This document shows positions 51,327 to 59,942 of a stretch of DNA of 64,000 nucleotides, one piece after another. Position 1 is the first letter of the stretch; every line of letters begins with the position of its first letter. Under the pieces are notes generated by a model. It saw only the letters and a program-made list of their open reading frames with translations, had not been told where the DNA came from and searched no databases. This DNA is from Pseudomonas sp. TCU-HL1 (GTDB lineage: Bacteria; Pseudomonadota; Gammaproteobacteria; Pseudomonadales; Pseudomonadaceae): positions 4,216,001-4,280,000 of the forward strand of contig NZ_CP015992.1 of the NCBI RefSeq assembly GCF_001708505.1, given 5' to 3'. The position numbers and the translations under genes are program-made.

Positions 51327-53573
51327 TCAACCAGCCGTCTGCAGCAGGCCGTCCAGCGCGCGGGCGGAGCGTTGCAGCAGCTCTTCCAGACCCGGCTGCA
51401 GGGCCCGCAAGGCGGCGGCATCGCCGGCCTGGGCCGCCGTTTCCAGTTCCCTCAGGCAGGCGGCCAGGGCGCGCAGGCCGAGGGACTCGCTGCTGCCGGC
51501 GAGGCGATGGGCGAGGTGCCCGACTTCGGCGCAATCCTCGGCCACCAGCGCTTCCAGCAACCCGACGCGATGTTCTTCGAGCATACGCCGCAGCAGCTCT
51601 AGCAGACCGCGCACCTTCTGTTCGCCCAGCAGGCCGCGATGGGTGTCCAGCAGTTGCTGATCCAGCAGTTCAGCATCGTCCCCTTCTTCCTGCTTGCCCT
51701 CCTGCCCGGCCAAGGCCCGACGCAGATCGTCCAGCTTCAGCGGCTTGGCCAGCGCGCCGTCCATGCCGGCATCCAGGCAGCTGCGCACCAGGGCCGGTTG
51801 CAGGCTGGCGGTGAACGCGAGGATGCGGCTGCCGCGATTCATGCCCTGCATATCGTCACGGATCAGGCGACACAATTCGGTACCGGGCATGCCCGGTAGG
51901 TGCAGGTCGAGAAGGAGCAGGTCGAAGCGCCGTTGCCGGCACAGCGCCAGAGCCGGCTCAGCATCTTCGGCCAGGGTGACCCGATGGCCGTCGCGCTCCA
52001 GCAACCCGGCGACGACTTCGCGGTTGAGGGCGACGTCTTCTACCACCAGCACGTCGAGCGACCGGGACAGAGGCAGGACCATAGGGGCGACCGCCTGATC
52101 GCGGGCAGCCCCCAGCACCAGTTCGAACCAGAAGCAGCTGCCCTCGCCTTCAATGCTCTGGACACCGATTTTCCCGCCCATCAGCTCCACCAGCCGCTTG
52201 CTGATGGCCAAACCCAGGCCAGTTCCGCCATAGCGCTGGGCCACGGCCTCGTTGGCCTGAGTGAAGCGCTCGAAAATCTTCACCTGCGTTTCCGGGGCGA
52301 TGCCGATGCCGTCGTCGCTAACGCTGATACGCAGGCGTTGGCCACCGGGCAGCTCCTCCAGCAGTTGCACTTCCACCAGGATTTCGCCGTCCTCGGTGAA
52401 CTTCACCGCGTTGGCCAGGAGGTTGCTCAGCACTTGGCGAAGGAACTGCTCGGCGCCATGGCAGCGGCCATGTACCCCCGGATCGAGGCGTGAACGCAGG
52501 ATGGTGCCGCTCTCGCTGGCCCGAGGCTCCAGCAGGGTAAGCACCTGGTCCAGCAGGGCCGGCAAGGAGAAGTCGACCAGCTCAGGCCTGCTTTCCCCCT
52601 CTTCCATGCGGGCGAAGTAGAGCACCTCGTTAAGGATCGCCAGCAACCCCTCGGCGGCCTTGTGCAGCGCTTCCAGACGCTGGCTGTCGCGCTCGCCGAG
52701 AGCAGCGCCGCGAAGCAGTTCGGCCATGCCGAGGATGCCATTGAGCGGGGTGCGGATTTCATGGCTCATGGTGGCGAGGAAGCGCGACTTGGCCAGGTTG
52801 GCCGCCTCGGCCTCTTCCTTGGCCCGCTGCAGGCTGGCGGTGCGGCGCTCCACCAGGCCCTGCAGGGCAGCGCGGTCGTCTTCGCGGCGCTGCATGTCGT
52901 CGAGGATGGCTCTGCGCATGTCGTCCAGCGCCTGGGCCACCGTGTCGATCTCGTCGGCGCCGCGCCCGGGGCGGCGGTTCAGCCGCAGGGCCTCGCGCCA
53001 GTCGCCGGCGGCGATGCGCCGGGCGAAGTCGGCCATCACCCGCAGGTGGCGGGTCACCAGTCGGTGGAACAGCCAGGACAGGGCCACCGCCAGGCCACAG
53101 AGGAATACCCCCATCCACAGCAGGCTGGTCAGGCCGGTGGCATAGAGGCGTCGGTAAACGGCGCCGAGGTCGACGACAACCTCCAGTTCGCCCAGTTGTC
53201 GCACTTCGCCGCCCTGCGGCTGGTAGGACAGCGCAAAACGCTCGCGGCGCAAAGGACCGGTGGGCTCGCTGCCCCCCTCCTGCAGGTCGAAGTCGCTGCT
53301 GGTCAGGCGCACCTGGGCGATATCGGGGAAGTCAGCCAACCCGCGCAACTGCATTTTCAGCTGCTCCTGGTTGAGGTCCCAGAGGCTGCGTTCGAAGCTG
53401 GCCAGGTAGCCATCCCGGATCAGCGCCAGGCGTCCTTCGATCTCGCGCATCTCGCGGCGATATTCGAGGTGCAGTTGCACGGCGCTGGCGACCAGGGTGA
53501 AACACAGGCTGAACATCAGGATGAACAGCAGCAGCCTGCGCAGCAACCCGCTGCTGGGTTGCTGCCGGCTCAT
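51327..53573 (-). CDS. aruS: AruS, hybrid sensor histidine kinase
   Basis: AruS senses the arginine signal and controls the transaminase pathway with AruR. The 748-residue protein has two membrane segments (about residues 12-34 and 148-170) around a small periplasmic domain, then a HAMP-like linker. Next come a HisKA domain with His271 (TMSHEIRTPLNGIL), an ATPase domain (NLLANAVKF, DDGIGIA, GTGLGLAISK), a receiver with Asp556 (LLLDLHLPGMPG) and a C-terminal Hpt with His689 (HLAHRLAGSSESLG). It is thus a complete phosphorelay. The start at 53573 overlaps the preceding binding-protein gene by 4 bases (ATGA). Confidence 0.9.
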   Translation of the reverse strand: MSRQQPSSGLLRRLLLFILMFSLCFTLVASAVQLHLEYRREMREIEGRLALIRDGYLASFERSLWDLNQEQLKMQLRGLADFPDIAQVRLTSSDFDLQEGGSEPTGPLRRERFALSYQPQGGEVRQLGELEVVVDLGAVYRRLYATGLTSLLWMGVFLCGLAVALSWLFHRLVTRHLRVMADFARRIAAGDWREALRLNRRPGRGADEIDTVAQALDDMRRAILDDMQRREDDRAALQGLVERRTASLQRAKEEAEAANLAKSRFLATMSHEIRTPLNGILGMAELLRGAALGERDSQRLEALHKAAEGLLAILNEVLYFARMEEGESRPELVDFSLPALLDQVLTLLEPRASESGTILRSRLDPGVHGRCHGAEQFLRQVLSNLLANAVKFTEDGEILVEVQLLEELPGGQRLRISVSDDGIGIAPETQVKIFERFTQANEAVAQRYGGTGLGLAISKRLVELMGGKIGVQSIEGEGSCFWFELVLGAARDQAVAPMVLPLSRSLDVLVVEDVALNREVVAGLLERDGHRVTLAEDAEPALALCRQRRFDLLLLDLHLPGMPGTELCRLIRDDMQGMNRGSRILAFTASLQPALVRSCLDAGMDGALAKPLKLDDLRRALAGQEGKQEEGDDAELLDQQLLDTHRGLLGEQKVRGLLELLRRMLEEHRVGLLEALVAEDCAEVGHLAHRLAGSSESLGLRALAACLRELETAAQAGDAAALRALQPGLEELLQRSARALDGLLQTAG

Positions 53574-54343
53574 GGCTGCGGCTCCGGCTGCACGACCATG
53601 TCGCGGTAGGTGGCTTCGCTCTCGTTGAGCCAACGCTCGATCTGGCCGGAGTCGGTCAGGCGTTGCAATTCCCGGTTGATCTCGTCCATGCGCGCGGCCA
53701 GTGGCGAGTGGCGCGATATCGCCATCCGCAGGTAGTCCACCGCGAGTGTGGTTGGCAAGCTGCGGATGTCGCCGCCGCCGGACAGGTACTCGACGAACAG
53801 GCGACCGGTCCGGCGTTCATGGGGTACGAAGTCGATGCGGCCACGGATCAGCTTGCCGAAATTCTGGTGGCTGTCGGAGACCCATTCGATATTGCCCGCA
53901 CGGGCGACGGTCTGATCGAAGGCCTCGCCATAGCTCTCGCCGAAAAGCAGGCCGCCGCGAAAATGGGTCAGGTCCTCCAGGCGTTCGACCTTCAGCGGGT
54001 GCAGGCGGTTGTAGAAGATCGCCACTTCCTCGCGCAGTACAGGTACCGACGCAAACCGCAGGAAGCCCTCGCGTGGCTGGGTACGATAGGCCAGGACAAC
54101 ATCCACCCGCCCCTCGGCAGCGTCCAGCAGGCAGCGTTTCCAGTTCCCCAGCGTGACCAGTTCGACCTCGTAGCCCAGGCTGGCCATTACCGCGTTCACC
54201 ACCTGGGGCGCGAGGCCGCGCATGTGCTTGCCGTCACTCCAGGAGATGGGGGGATAGACCGGATGATCGCAGTAGCGCACCGGCTGCGCGGCCAAAACCG
54301 TGGAGCCCAGCAACAGCGCTAGCAGCAGCCAGACACGGGCCAT
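53570..54343 (-). CDS. Periplasmic family 3 solute-binding protein, likely AruS partner
   Basis: The 257-residue precursor has a Sec signal peptide (MARVWLLLALLLGSTVLAA, residues 1-19) and then a type 3 periplasmic binding fold: VRYCDHPVYPPISWSDGKHMRGLAPQVVNAVMASLGYEVELV and LTHFRGGLLFGESYGEAFDQTV. No permease or ATPase gene is beside it. It lies between aruR (4-base gap) and aruS (4-base overlap), so it is made with the kinase. I infer that it presents a ligand to the periplasmic domain of AruS. A lone chemoreceptor-type role is an alternative. Confidence 0.85.
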   Translation of the reverse strand: MARVWLLLALLLGSTVLAAQPVRYCDHPVYPPISWSDGKHMRGLAPQVVNAVMASLGYEVELVTLGNWKRCLLDAAEGRVDVVLAYRTQPREGFLRFASVPVLREEVAIFYNRLHPLKVERLEDLTHFRGGLLFGESYGEAFDQTVARAGNIEWVSDSHQNFGKLIRGRIDFVPHERRTGRLFVEYLSGGGDIRSLPTTLAVDYLRMAISRHSPLAARMDEINRELQRLTDSGQIERWLNESEATYRDMVVQPEPQP

Positions 54344-54347
54344 GCAA

Positions 54348-55061
54348 TCAGGCTGCGGTCGCATTGGCGGTGAACAGGTAGCCCGCGCCGTGGATGGTGA
54401 TGATCAACTGCGGCTCGGCCGGATCGTCGCGCAGCTTGCGGCGCAGGCGCCCCACCAGCACGTCGATGGAGCGGTCGTTGGGCAGCCATTCGCGGTTGCG
54501 GATCTGGTCCATCAACTGGTCGCGGCTGAGGGTGTGCCCGGCGTTGCGCAAGAACACGCTGAGCAGCTGGAACTCGCCATGGGTAAGCAGGGTTTCGCTA
54601 CCGTCCTGGTCGATCAGGCGGCGGCGGTCGCTGTCCAGCAACCATCCGGCGAAACGCTTGAGCTGGGCGCTGGTAGCCGTAGCCGGCTGTTGCGCATGGC
54701 GCACCCGGCGCACCAGGTTCTTGGCGCGAGACACCAGCTCGCGGGGATTGAGGGGCTTGACCACGTAGTCGTCGGCGCCACATTCGAGGCCGACGATGCG
54801 GTCAACCTCGTCGTTGCGGCCGGTGATGAGGATGATGCCGACCTCGGAGCGCACGCGCAGCTCGCGGGTCAGGGTCAGGCCGTCCTTGCCGGGCAGGCGG
54901 ATGTCGAGCATCACCAGGTCCACCGGGCTTTCCGCCAGCGCGGCTTCTGCCTGTTCGGCGGTACTGGCGCAACGCACCTGATAGCCCTCCTGGGCGAGGT
55001 AGGACTGGAGCAGTTCACGGATCAGCGGATCGTCGTCGACGATCAGCACACTGGGAGACAT
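54348..55061 (-). CDS. aruR: AruR, OmpR-family response regulator
   Basis: The 237-residue regulator has a receiver domain with Asp53 (LVMLDIRLPGKDG) and a winged-helix output domain (LTHGEFQLLSVFLRNAGHTLSRDQL; RSIDVLVGRLRRKLRDD). It is the expected DNA-binding partner of AruS and, in P. aeruginosa, activates aruIH in response to arginine. The start at 55061 has AGAGGA nine bases upstream. The operon order is aruR, binding protein, aruS. Confidence 0.9.
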   Translation of the reverse strand: MSPSVLIVDDDPLIRELLQSYLAQEGYQVRCASTAEQAEAALAESPVDLVMLDIRLPGKDGLTLTRELRVRSEVGIILITGRNDEVDRIVGLECGADDYVVKPLNPRELVSRAKNLVRRVRHAQQPATATSAQLKRFAGWLLDSDRRRLIDQDGSETLLTHGEFQLLSVFLRNAGHTLSRDQLMDQIRNREWLPNDRSIDVLVGRLRRKLRDDPAEPQLIITIHGAGYLFTANATAA

Positions 55062-55145
55062 CGCGGTTGTCCTCTGCCTGCGCACATGGGCGAGGCGTTC
55101 TTATTGTTCGAAGTGGCGGGAGGTTATCGTCAGCAGAACGAACGA

Positions 55146-55796
55146 TCAACGGCCCCCGACGGGGCGCAGGAAGCGCTGCATGCCACCCGCCTGCAGGCCG
55201 TCCACCCACGCTTCGCAGATCTGCACGCCCTGCTCCGGGGTGAAGGTCTGCGGATTCAGCCCGGACTCCAGCCAGAGGCCATCGAGCAAGGCGCTCAGGC
55301 TGATGGCTGCCAGCTCCGCATCAAACCCCTGCCAGCCCTCCTCCAGCGCGAGATGGGTGAGCGCCTTGGCGAGGATGGCGCGGTATTCGCCATAGGATTG
55401 GTCGTGGGCCGAGTTGATCGCCTGGGCGGTCTTCACCGCGCCCCAGAACGCCAGCCAGGCTTCCAGCAGTTGCGGGTCCAGCAGTTCAGCGCCGAAGGAC
55501 GCCTGGAAGAACGCCGATAGCCGTGCACGTGGACTGGGCTGCGCCTCGTCGATGGCATCGCGCAGAAGCTTCATCACCCGGCCCGTCACCGCCAGGTAAG
55601 CCTCGGCCACCAGTTCGTCCTTGCCGGCGTAATGGTGGTTGATGAGTCCCACCGAGACCCCGGCTTCCGCGCAGATCTTGCGAATCGACGCGCCCTGGAA
55701 GCCATGGCGCTTGAGGCAGGTGAGAGTCGCTTCGATCAGGTGGGCCTTGCGCAACTCGGGGTCCAGACGGGAGTAGCGCACATCCTGGGTCGTCAT
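55146..55796 (-). CDS. TetR-family regulator (BetI-like)
   Basis: The 216-residue protein has an N-terminal helix-turn-helix (RKAHLIEATLTCLKRHGFQGASIRKICAEAGVSVGLINHHYAGKDELVAEAY, residues about 17-68). Its C-terminal ligand domain resembles BetI (LSAFFQASFGAELLDPQLLEAWLAFWG). It is divergent from the binding-protein/aminotransferase operon, across a 151-base space with a TGAAC-N4-GTTCA-like site. It probably represses that operon and perhaps itself. The start at 55796 (MTTQDVRYSR) is chosen by homology. Confidence 0.87.
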   Translation of the reverse strand: MTTQDVRYSRLDPELRKAHLIEATLTCLKRHGFQGASIRKICAEAGVSVGLINHHYAGKDELVAEAYLAVTGRVMKLLRDAIDEAQPSPRARLSAFFQASFGAELLDPQLLEAWLAFWGAVKTAQAINSAHDQSYGEYRAILAKALTHLALEEGWQGFDAELAAISLSALLDGLWLESGLNPQTFTPEQGVQICEAWVDGLQAGGMQRFLRPVGGR

Positions 55797-55827
55797 GCCG
55801 AAAGCTCCTGTAGTGGTGCGGCGAATC

Positions 55828-55841
55828 TGAACGACTGTACA
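55828..55841. promoter_or_regulatory. Candidate TetR operator TGAAC-N4-GTACA
   Basis: TGAACGACTGTACA lies 32 bases upstream of the TetR start, in the divergent promoter region. It contains the perfect palindrome CTGTACAG (55835-55842). A close relative is at 49342-49355 in front of the acyl-CoA module. Confidence 0.5.
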
Positions 55842-55947
55842 GGAAGGTACCGATTCCACCTACCCGTTCGGGTTATGGCCGCTGCCTCGCAAGGGGCACA
55901 AAGTAGGTAGCGAGGCGATTCGATAACAACAATAGAGGTGAACCGAC

Positions 55948-57042
55948 ATGTGCAAGCCCCTGGTCGCAGCACTCGGCGCGACGCTCATCCTGTTGCCGGC
56001 CCTGAGCCCGGCGGACGACGGCAATACCCTGCGCCTGTACAACTGGTCGGACTACATGGGCGAACGCACCCTCGCCGAGTTCGAGAAAGCCACCGGCATC
56101 CGGGTGGTCTACGACACCTTCGACTCCTACGAGACGGTCCAGGGCAAGCTGTTGCCGGGCCGCTCCGGCTACGACCTGGTGGTGCTCAACGCCGCCCTGG
56201 TGCCGCCGCTGCTCAAGGCTGGAGTCTTCCAGCCGCTGGACAAGGGCCGGCTGCCGAGCTGGGGCAATCTGGACCCACAGGTACTGGCCAGCCTCGAACA
56301 CTTCGACCCGGGCGTTGCGTACTCGGCGCCTTACACCTGGGGCAGCAACGGCATCACCTACAACGTGGACATGATCAAGGCACGCATGCCTGATGCGCCT
56401 ATCGGTTCTCTGGCGATGGTTTTCGACCCCGAGATCGTCTCGCGCTTCGCCGATTGCGGCGTGACCCTGATCGACTCCCCAACCGATGTGCTGCCACTGG
56501 CACTGGCGTATCTCGGCCGCGACCCGAACAGCGCAGCGCCCGAGGACCTCAAGGCTGCGCAGGACCTGCTGATGAAGGTGCGCCCTTACATCCGCAAGTT
56601 CGACTCCATGAGCTACCTCAACGGCCTGGCCAACGGCGACCAGTGCATCGCCATGACCTGGTCCGGCGACTACGCCACCGCCCAGGCCCGCGCCACAGAG
56701 GCCGGCGCCAAGGTGAAGCTCGACTACTTCATTCCCAAGGAGGGTTCGCTGATCTGGTTCGATGACTTCTACATCCCCAGGGACGCGCCCCATGTGGAGA
56801 ACGCCCACACGTTCATCGAGTTCATGCTGCAACCCAAGGTGATCGCCGAAGTCACCGACTACATCCGCTACGCCAACAGCAACCAGGCGGCCACCCCCCT
56901 GGTGGCGGCCGAAGTGCGCAATGACCCGGCGATCTACCCGGACGACGCCACCCGCGCGCGCCTCTTCACCCAGAAGCCCCAGCCGCCCAAGGCCATGCGC
57001 CTGATTACCCGCACCTGGAATGCGGTCAAGACCGGCAAATGA
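55948..57042 (+). CDS. Periplasmic polyamine/GABA-type solute-binding protein (PotF family)
   Basis: The 364-residue precursor starts with a signal peptide (MCKPLVAALGATLILLPALSPA). The PotD/PotF fold follows, with LRLYNWSDYMGERTLAEFEKATGIRVVYDTFDSYETVQGKLL and TWGSNGITYNVDMIKARMP. Family members bind putrescine, spermidine or, in some pseudomonads, GABA-like compounds. No permease or ATPase genes accompany it, so it must share a transporter encoded elsewhere or act as a sensor. GAGGTG lies before the ATG. An aminotransferase gene follows 31 bases on. Confidence 0.88.
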   Translation: MCKPLVAALGATLILLPALSPADDGNTLRLYNWSDYMGERTLAEFEKATGIRVVYDTFDSYETVQGKLLPGRSGYDLVVLNAALVPPLLKAGVFQPLDKGRLPSWGNLDPQVLASLEHFDPGVAYSAPYTWGSNGITYNVDMIKARMPDAPIGSLAMVFDPEIVSRFADCGVTLIDSPTDVLPLALAYLGRDPNSAAPEDLKAAQDLLMKVRPYIRKFDSMSYLNGLANGDQCIAMTWSGDYATAQARATEAGAKVKLDYFIPKEGSLIWFDDFYIPRDAPHVENAHTFIEFMLQPKVIAEVTDYIRYANSNQAATPLVAAEVRNDPAIYPDDATRARLFTQKPQPPKAMRLITRTWNAVKTGK

Positions 57043-57073
57043 ATTGAACTGCCCAGTACCCGAGAACACGACC

Positions 57074-58492
57074 ATGAACAAGCCAAACGCCGACTTCTTC
57101 GCCCAGTTCGACAACGAGCGCCTGATGGCCGCCGACAAGGCGCACTACATGCACGGCTACCACGTCTTCGACGACCACCGCGAAAACGGGGCACTGAACA
57201 TTGCCGCCGGTAATGGCGCCTATATCTACGACACGGCCGGCAACCGTTACCTGGACGCCGTGGGTGGCATGTGGTGCACCAACATCGGCCTGGGCCGCGA
57301 GGAAATGGCCGACGCCATCGCCGAGCAGGTCCGCCGCCTGGCCTACTCCAACCCCTTCTGCGACATGGCCAACGTCACCGCCATCGAGCTCTGCGAGAAG
57401 CTCGCCGAACTGGCGCCCGGCGACCTCAATCACGTGTTCCTCACCACCGGCGGCTCCACCGCCGTGGATACCGCCTACCGCCTGGTGCAGTACTACCAGA
57501 ACTGTCGCGGCAAGCCGGAAAAGAAGCACGTCATCACCCGCATCAACGCCTACCACGGCTCCACCTTCCTTACCATGTCGCTTGGCGGCAAGGCGGCGGA
57601 CCGCCCGGCGGAGTTCGACTTCCTCAAGGACCGTATCCACCACATTTCCTGCCCCAACCCCTACCGGGCGCCAGCGGGCATGGACGAGGCGCAGTTCCTG
57701 GAGTTCCTGGTCAACGAGTTCGAAGACAAGATCCTCACGCTCGGCGCGGACCGGGTGGGCGCCTTCTTCGCCGAGCCGATCATGGGCTCGGGCGGCGTGA
57801 TCATCCCGCCGGCTGGCTACCACAAGCGCATGTGGGAAATCTGCCAGCGCCACGACGTGCTCTACATCTCGGACGAGGTGGTGACCTCCTTCGGCCGCCT
57901 GGGCGCCTTCTTCGCCTCGGAAGACGTATTCGGCGTGGTGCCGGACATCATCACCACTGCCAAGGGCCTGACCTCCGGCTACCTGCCGCTGGGCGCCTGC
58001 ATCTTCTCCGAGCGCATCTGGCAAGTGATTGGCGAGCCGGGCAAGGGACGCTGCTTCAGCCATGGCTTCACCTACAGCGGGCACCCGGTGAGCTGCGTGA
58101 GTGCGCTGAAGAACATCGAGATCATCCAGCGCGAGAACCTGCTCGCCCATGTGGACGAAGTCGGCACTTATCTGGAGGAACGCCTGCAAAGCCTGGCCGA
58201 CCTGCCGCTGGTGGGCAGCGTGCGCTGCAAGAAGCTGATGGCCTGCGTCGAGTTCGTGGCCGACAAGACAAGCAAGGCGCTGTTCCCCGACGAACTGAAC
58301 ATCGGCGAGCAGATCCACCTGCGAGCCCAGAAGCGTGGCCTGCTGGTACGACCCATCGTGCACCTGAACGTGATGTCGCCGCCCTTGACTATCACTCGCG
58401 CCCAGGTGGACGAGATTGTCGAGACACTGCGAGAGGCTATCCTCGAAACCGCCGCAGACCTCAAGCAACGGGGTGCCTATGCGGGCAATTGA
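57074..58492 (+). CDS. Class III (omega) aminotransferase
   Basis: The 472-residue PLP enzyme has the class III layout: GGMWCTNIGLGREEMADAIAEQ, the phosphate-binding FLTTGGSTAVDTAYRLVQYY, Asp in YISDEVVTSFGRLG, and the PLP lysine at 297 (TTAKGLTSGYLPLGA). Relatives in Pseudomonas transaminate putrescine, GABA, beta-alanine or taurine with pyruvate. Placement after a polyamine-type binding protein points to an amine or omega-amino acid substrate. GABA would be the end product of arginine transaminase breakdown, which would tie it to the aru genes, but this is inference. The start at 57074 is set by homology. Confidence 0.9.
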   Translation: MNKPNADFFAQFDNERLMAADKAHYMHGYHVFDDHRENGALNIAAGNGAYIYDTAGNRYLDAVGGMWCTNIGLGREEMADAIAEQVRRLAYSNPFCDMANVTAIELCEKLAELAPGDLNHVFLTTGGSTAVDTAYRLVQYYQNCRGKPEKKHVITRINAYHGSTFLTMSLGGKAADRPAEFDFLKDRIHHISCPNPYRAPAGMDEAQFLEFLVNEFEDKILTLGADRVGAFFAEPIMGSGGVIIPPAGYHKRMWEICQRHDVLYISDEVVTSFGRLGAFFASEDVFGVVPDIITTAKGLTSGYLPLGACIFSERIWQVIGEPGKGRCFSHGFTYSGHPVSCVSALKNIEIIQRENLLAHVDEVGTYLEERLQSLADLPLVGSVRCKKLMACVEFVADKTSKALFPDELNIGEQIHLRAQKRGLLVRPIVHLNVMSPPLTITRAQVDEIVETLREAILETAADLKQRGAYAGN

Positions 58493-58535
58493 CGGCGTCT
58501 GGCCGCTGCCGAGCGGCGCCAGTAGACTGCCGGAC

Positions 58536-59384
58536 ATGACCGAAGCCTCCCCCACCCACACCACCCCCGCCACCCTGCATGCCTGGCATGCGGGGTTGGC
58601 CCGGGCCATGGCCAGCGTCGCCGAGCCCACTTTCTGCGAGCGCCTGGCCGAAGCCTTGGCCAGCCTGGTGCCCATCGAATCGGTGCTGCTCGGCCTGGAG
58701 TGCAAGGGCCTGCCGCCGCGCCCGCTTTACCAGCGGGGCATCCCGGCGGAATATCGCGAAGCGCTGATCGAACGCTATTACGCCCGCGGCTACATGCTCG
58801 ACCCGTTCTGCCTGGCGCTGGAGAACGGCCTGGCGGAAGGCTTCTACCACCTTTCGGAAATCGCCCCAGATGACTTCTTCAACAGCGAGTACTACCGCAC
58901 CTACTACCTGAAGTGCGGCTCGGTGGAAGATGCCCACTTCATCGTCGACCTGGGCGGCCAGCGAAAGGTGTCGCTGTGCGTCTATCAAGGCCGCAGTGGC
59001 GCCCGTTTCAGCACTACCGAACTTGACCTGCTGCGGGCTGTGCAACCGCTGGTACACGAATTGATACGCCAGTTCGACGAGCGCGGCGGACTGATCCGCT
59101 GCCTCGACGGCCATGGCCCGTCGACCCTGCGCACCGCGGCTCCAGCAGCGCTGAACCAGCAGATTCGCGAAGCCTTCATGAACTTCGGCAACGACCGGCT
59201 GACCGAGCGCGAACGGGAAATCGCCCACCTGCTGCTGCGCGGGCACTCGGCCAAGTCCAGCGCCAAGGTGCTGGAAATCTCCCCGGAAACCGTGCGCATG
59301 CACCGCAAGAATCTCTACACCAAGCTGGAAATCAGCTCCCAGGCGGAATTGTTCGCCTTGTTCATCGACTGGCTGACAGCCTGA
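58536..59384 (+). CDS. LuxR-type transcriptional regulator
   Basis: The 282-residue protein ends with a LuxR/GerE helix-turn-helix (DRLTEREREIAHLLLRGHSAKSSAKVLEISPETVRMHRKNLYTKLEISSQAELFALF, residues about 222-277). The N-terminal 200 residues look like a ligand-sensing domain but lack the clear W-Y-D-P-W set of acyl-homoserine lactone receptors, and no luxI-like gene is near. It follows the aminotransferase by 43 bases and may regulate it. An upstream ATG at 58479, overlapping the aminotransferase stop, is an alternative start; neither has a strong ribosome site. Confidence 0.82.
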   Translation: MTEASPTHTTPATLHAWHAGLARAMASVAEPTFCERLAEALASLVPIESVLLGLECKGLPPRPLYQRGIPAEYREALIERYYARGYMLDPFCLALENGLAEGFYHLSEIAPDDFFNSEYYRTYYLKCGSVEDAHFIVDLGGQRKVSLCVYQGRSGARFSTTELDLLRAVQPLVHELIRQFDERGGLIRCLDGHGPSTLRTAAPAALNQQIREAFMNFGNDRLTEREREIAHLLLRGHSAKSSAKVLEISPETVRMHRKNLYTKLEISSQAELFALFIDWLTA

Positions 59385-59471
59385 CGCAGGGCCTTTTCAG
59401 TCAAACGGCAGTGGGCAGATCGGATCCTTTGACTAGGCTTGGTTGTCTCTTCCCCCAACCGGAGACGCGCC

Positions 59472-59897
59472 ATGCCCATCGAGAAAGCTCTGTATACCGC
59501 ACACGCCGAAGCCTACGGTGGCCGTGAAGGTCGCGCCGTGTCCTCGGACGGCGTACTGGATGTGAAGCTGACCACTCCCAAGGAGTTGGGTGGCCCTGGC
59601 GGCGATGGCACCAACCCCGAGCAACTCTTCGCGGCGGGTTACTCTGCGTGCTTCCTCGGCGCCATCAAGTTCGTCGCAGGCAAGGAAAAGATCAACCTCA
59701 GTGAAGACACCTATATAGAAGGTGCCGTTGGCATCGGCACCCTGCCGACTGGTTTCGGCATCGAAGTCGAACTGAAGATTTCCCTTCCCGGGCTGGACAA
59801 GCAGGCCGCCAAGGAGCTGGTGGACAAGGCGCACATCGTCTGCCCTTACTCCAACGCCACTCGCGGCAATATCAACGTGACACTGACCCTGGTGTAA
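59472..59897 (+). CDS. ohr: Ohr, organic hydroperoxide resistance protein
   Basis: Ohr is a cytosolic thiol peroxidase that reduces organic hydroperoxides with lipoylated proteins. The 141-residue protein has the family motif NPEQLFAAGYSACFLGA with peroxidatic Cys60 and the resolving Cys124 in HIVCPYSNATRGN. The start at 59472 (MPIEKALYTAHAEAYGG) has GGAG about ten bases upstream. No OhrR gene is adjacent. It is the last gene of the non-flagellar block and ends at a terminator shared with cheR. Confidence 0.94.
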   Translation: MPIEKALYTAHAEAYGGREGRAVSSDGVLDVKLTTPKELGGPGGDGTNPEQLFAAGYSACFLGAIKFVAGKEKINLSEDTYIEGAVGIGTLPTGFGIEVELKISLPGLDKQAAKELVDKAHIVCPYSNATRGNINVTLTLV

Positions 59898-59915
59898 CGC
59901 GCGTTCGGATAAATG

Positions 59916-59942
59916 AAGAGGGAGGCCATTGGCCTCCCTCTT
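59916..59942. terminator. Bidirectional terminator between ohr and cheR
   Basis: AAGAGGGAGGCC and GGCCTCCCTCTT form a 12-bp stem around ATT. It lies 18 bases after the ohr stop on the plus strand and directly after the cheR stop on the minus strand, and serves two convergent genes. Confidence 0.82.

Noticed and set aside
57026..58705. Long minus-strand open frame (559 codons) opposite the aminotransferase
   Set aside because: The plus-strand aminotransferase has all family motifs; the complement shows none and runs into the regulator gene.
58536..59384. Acyl-homoserine lactone receptor of a quorum-sensing pair
   Set aside because: The invariant ligand-pocket residues are not evident and no luxI-type gene is in the window.
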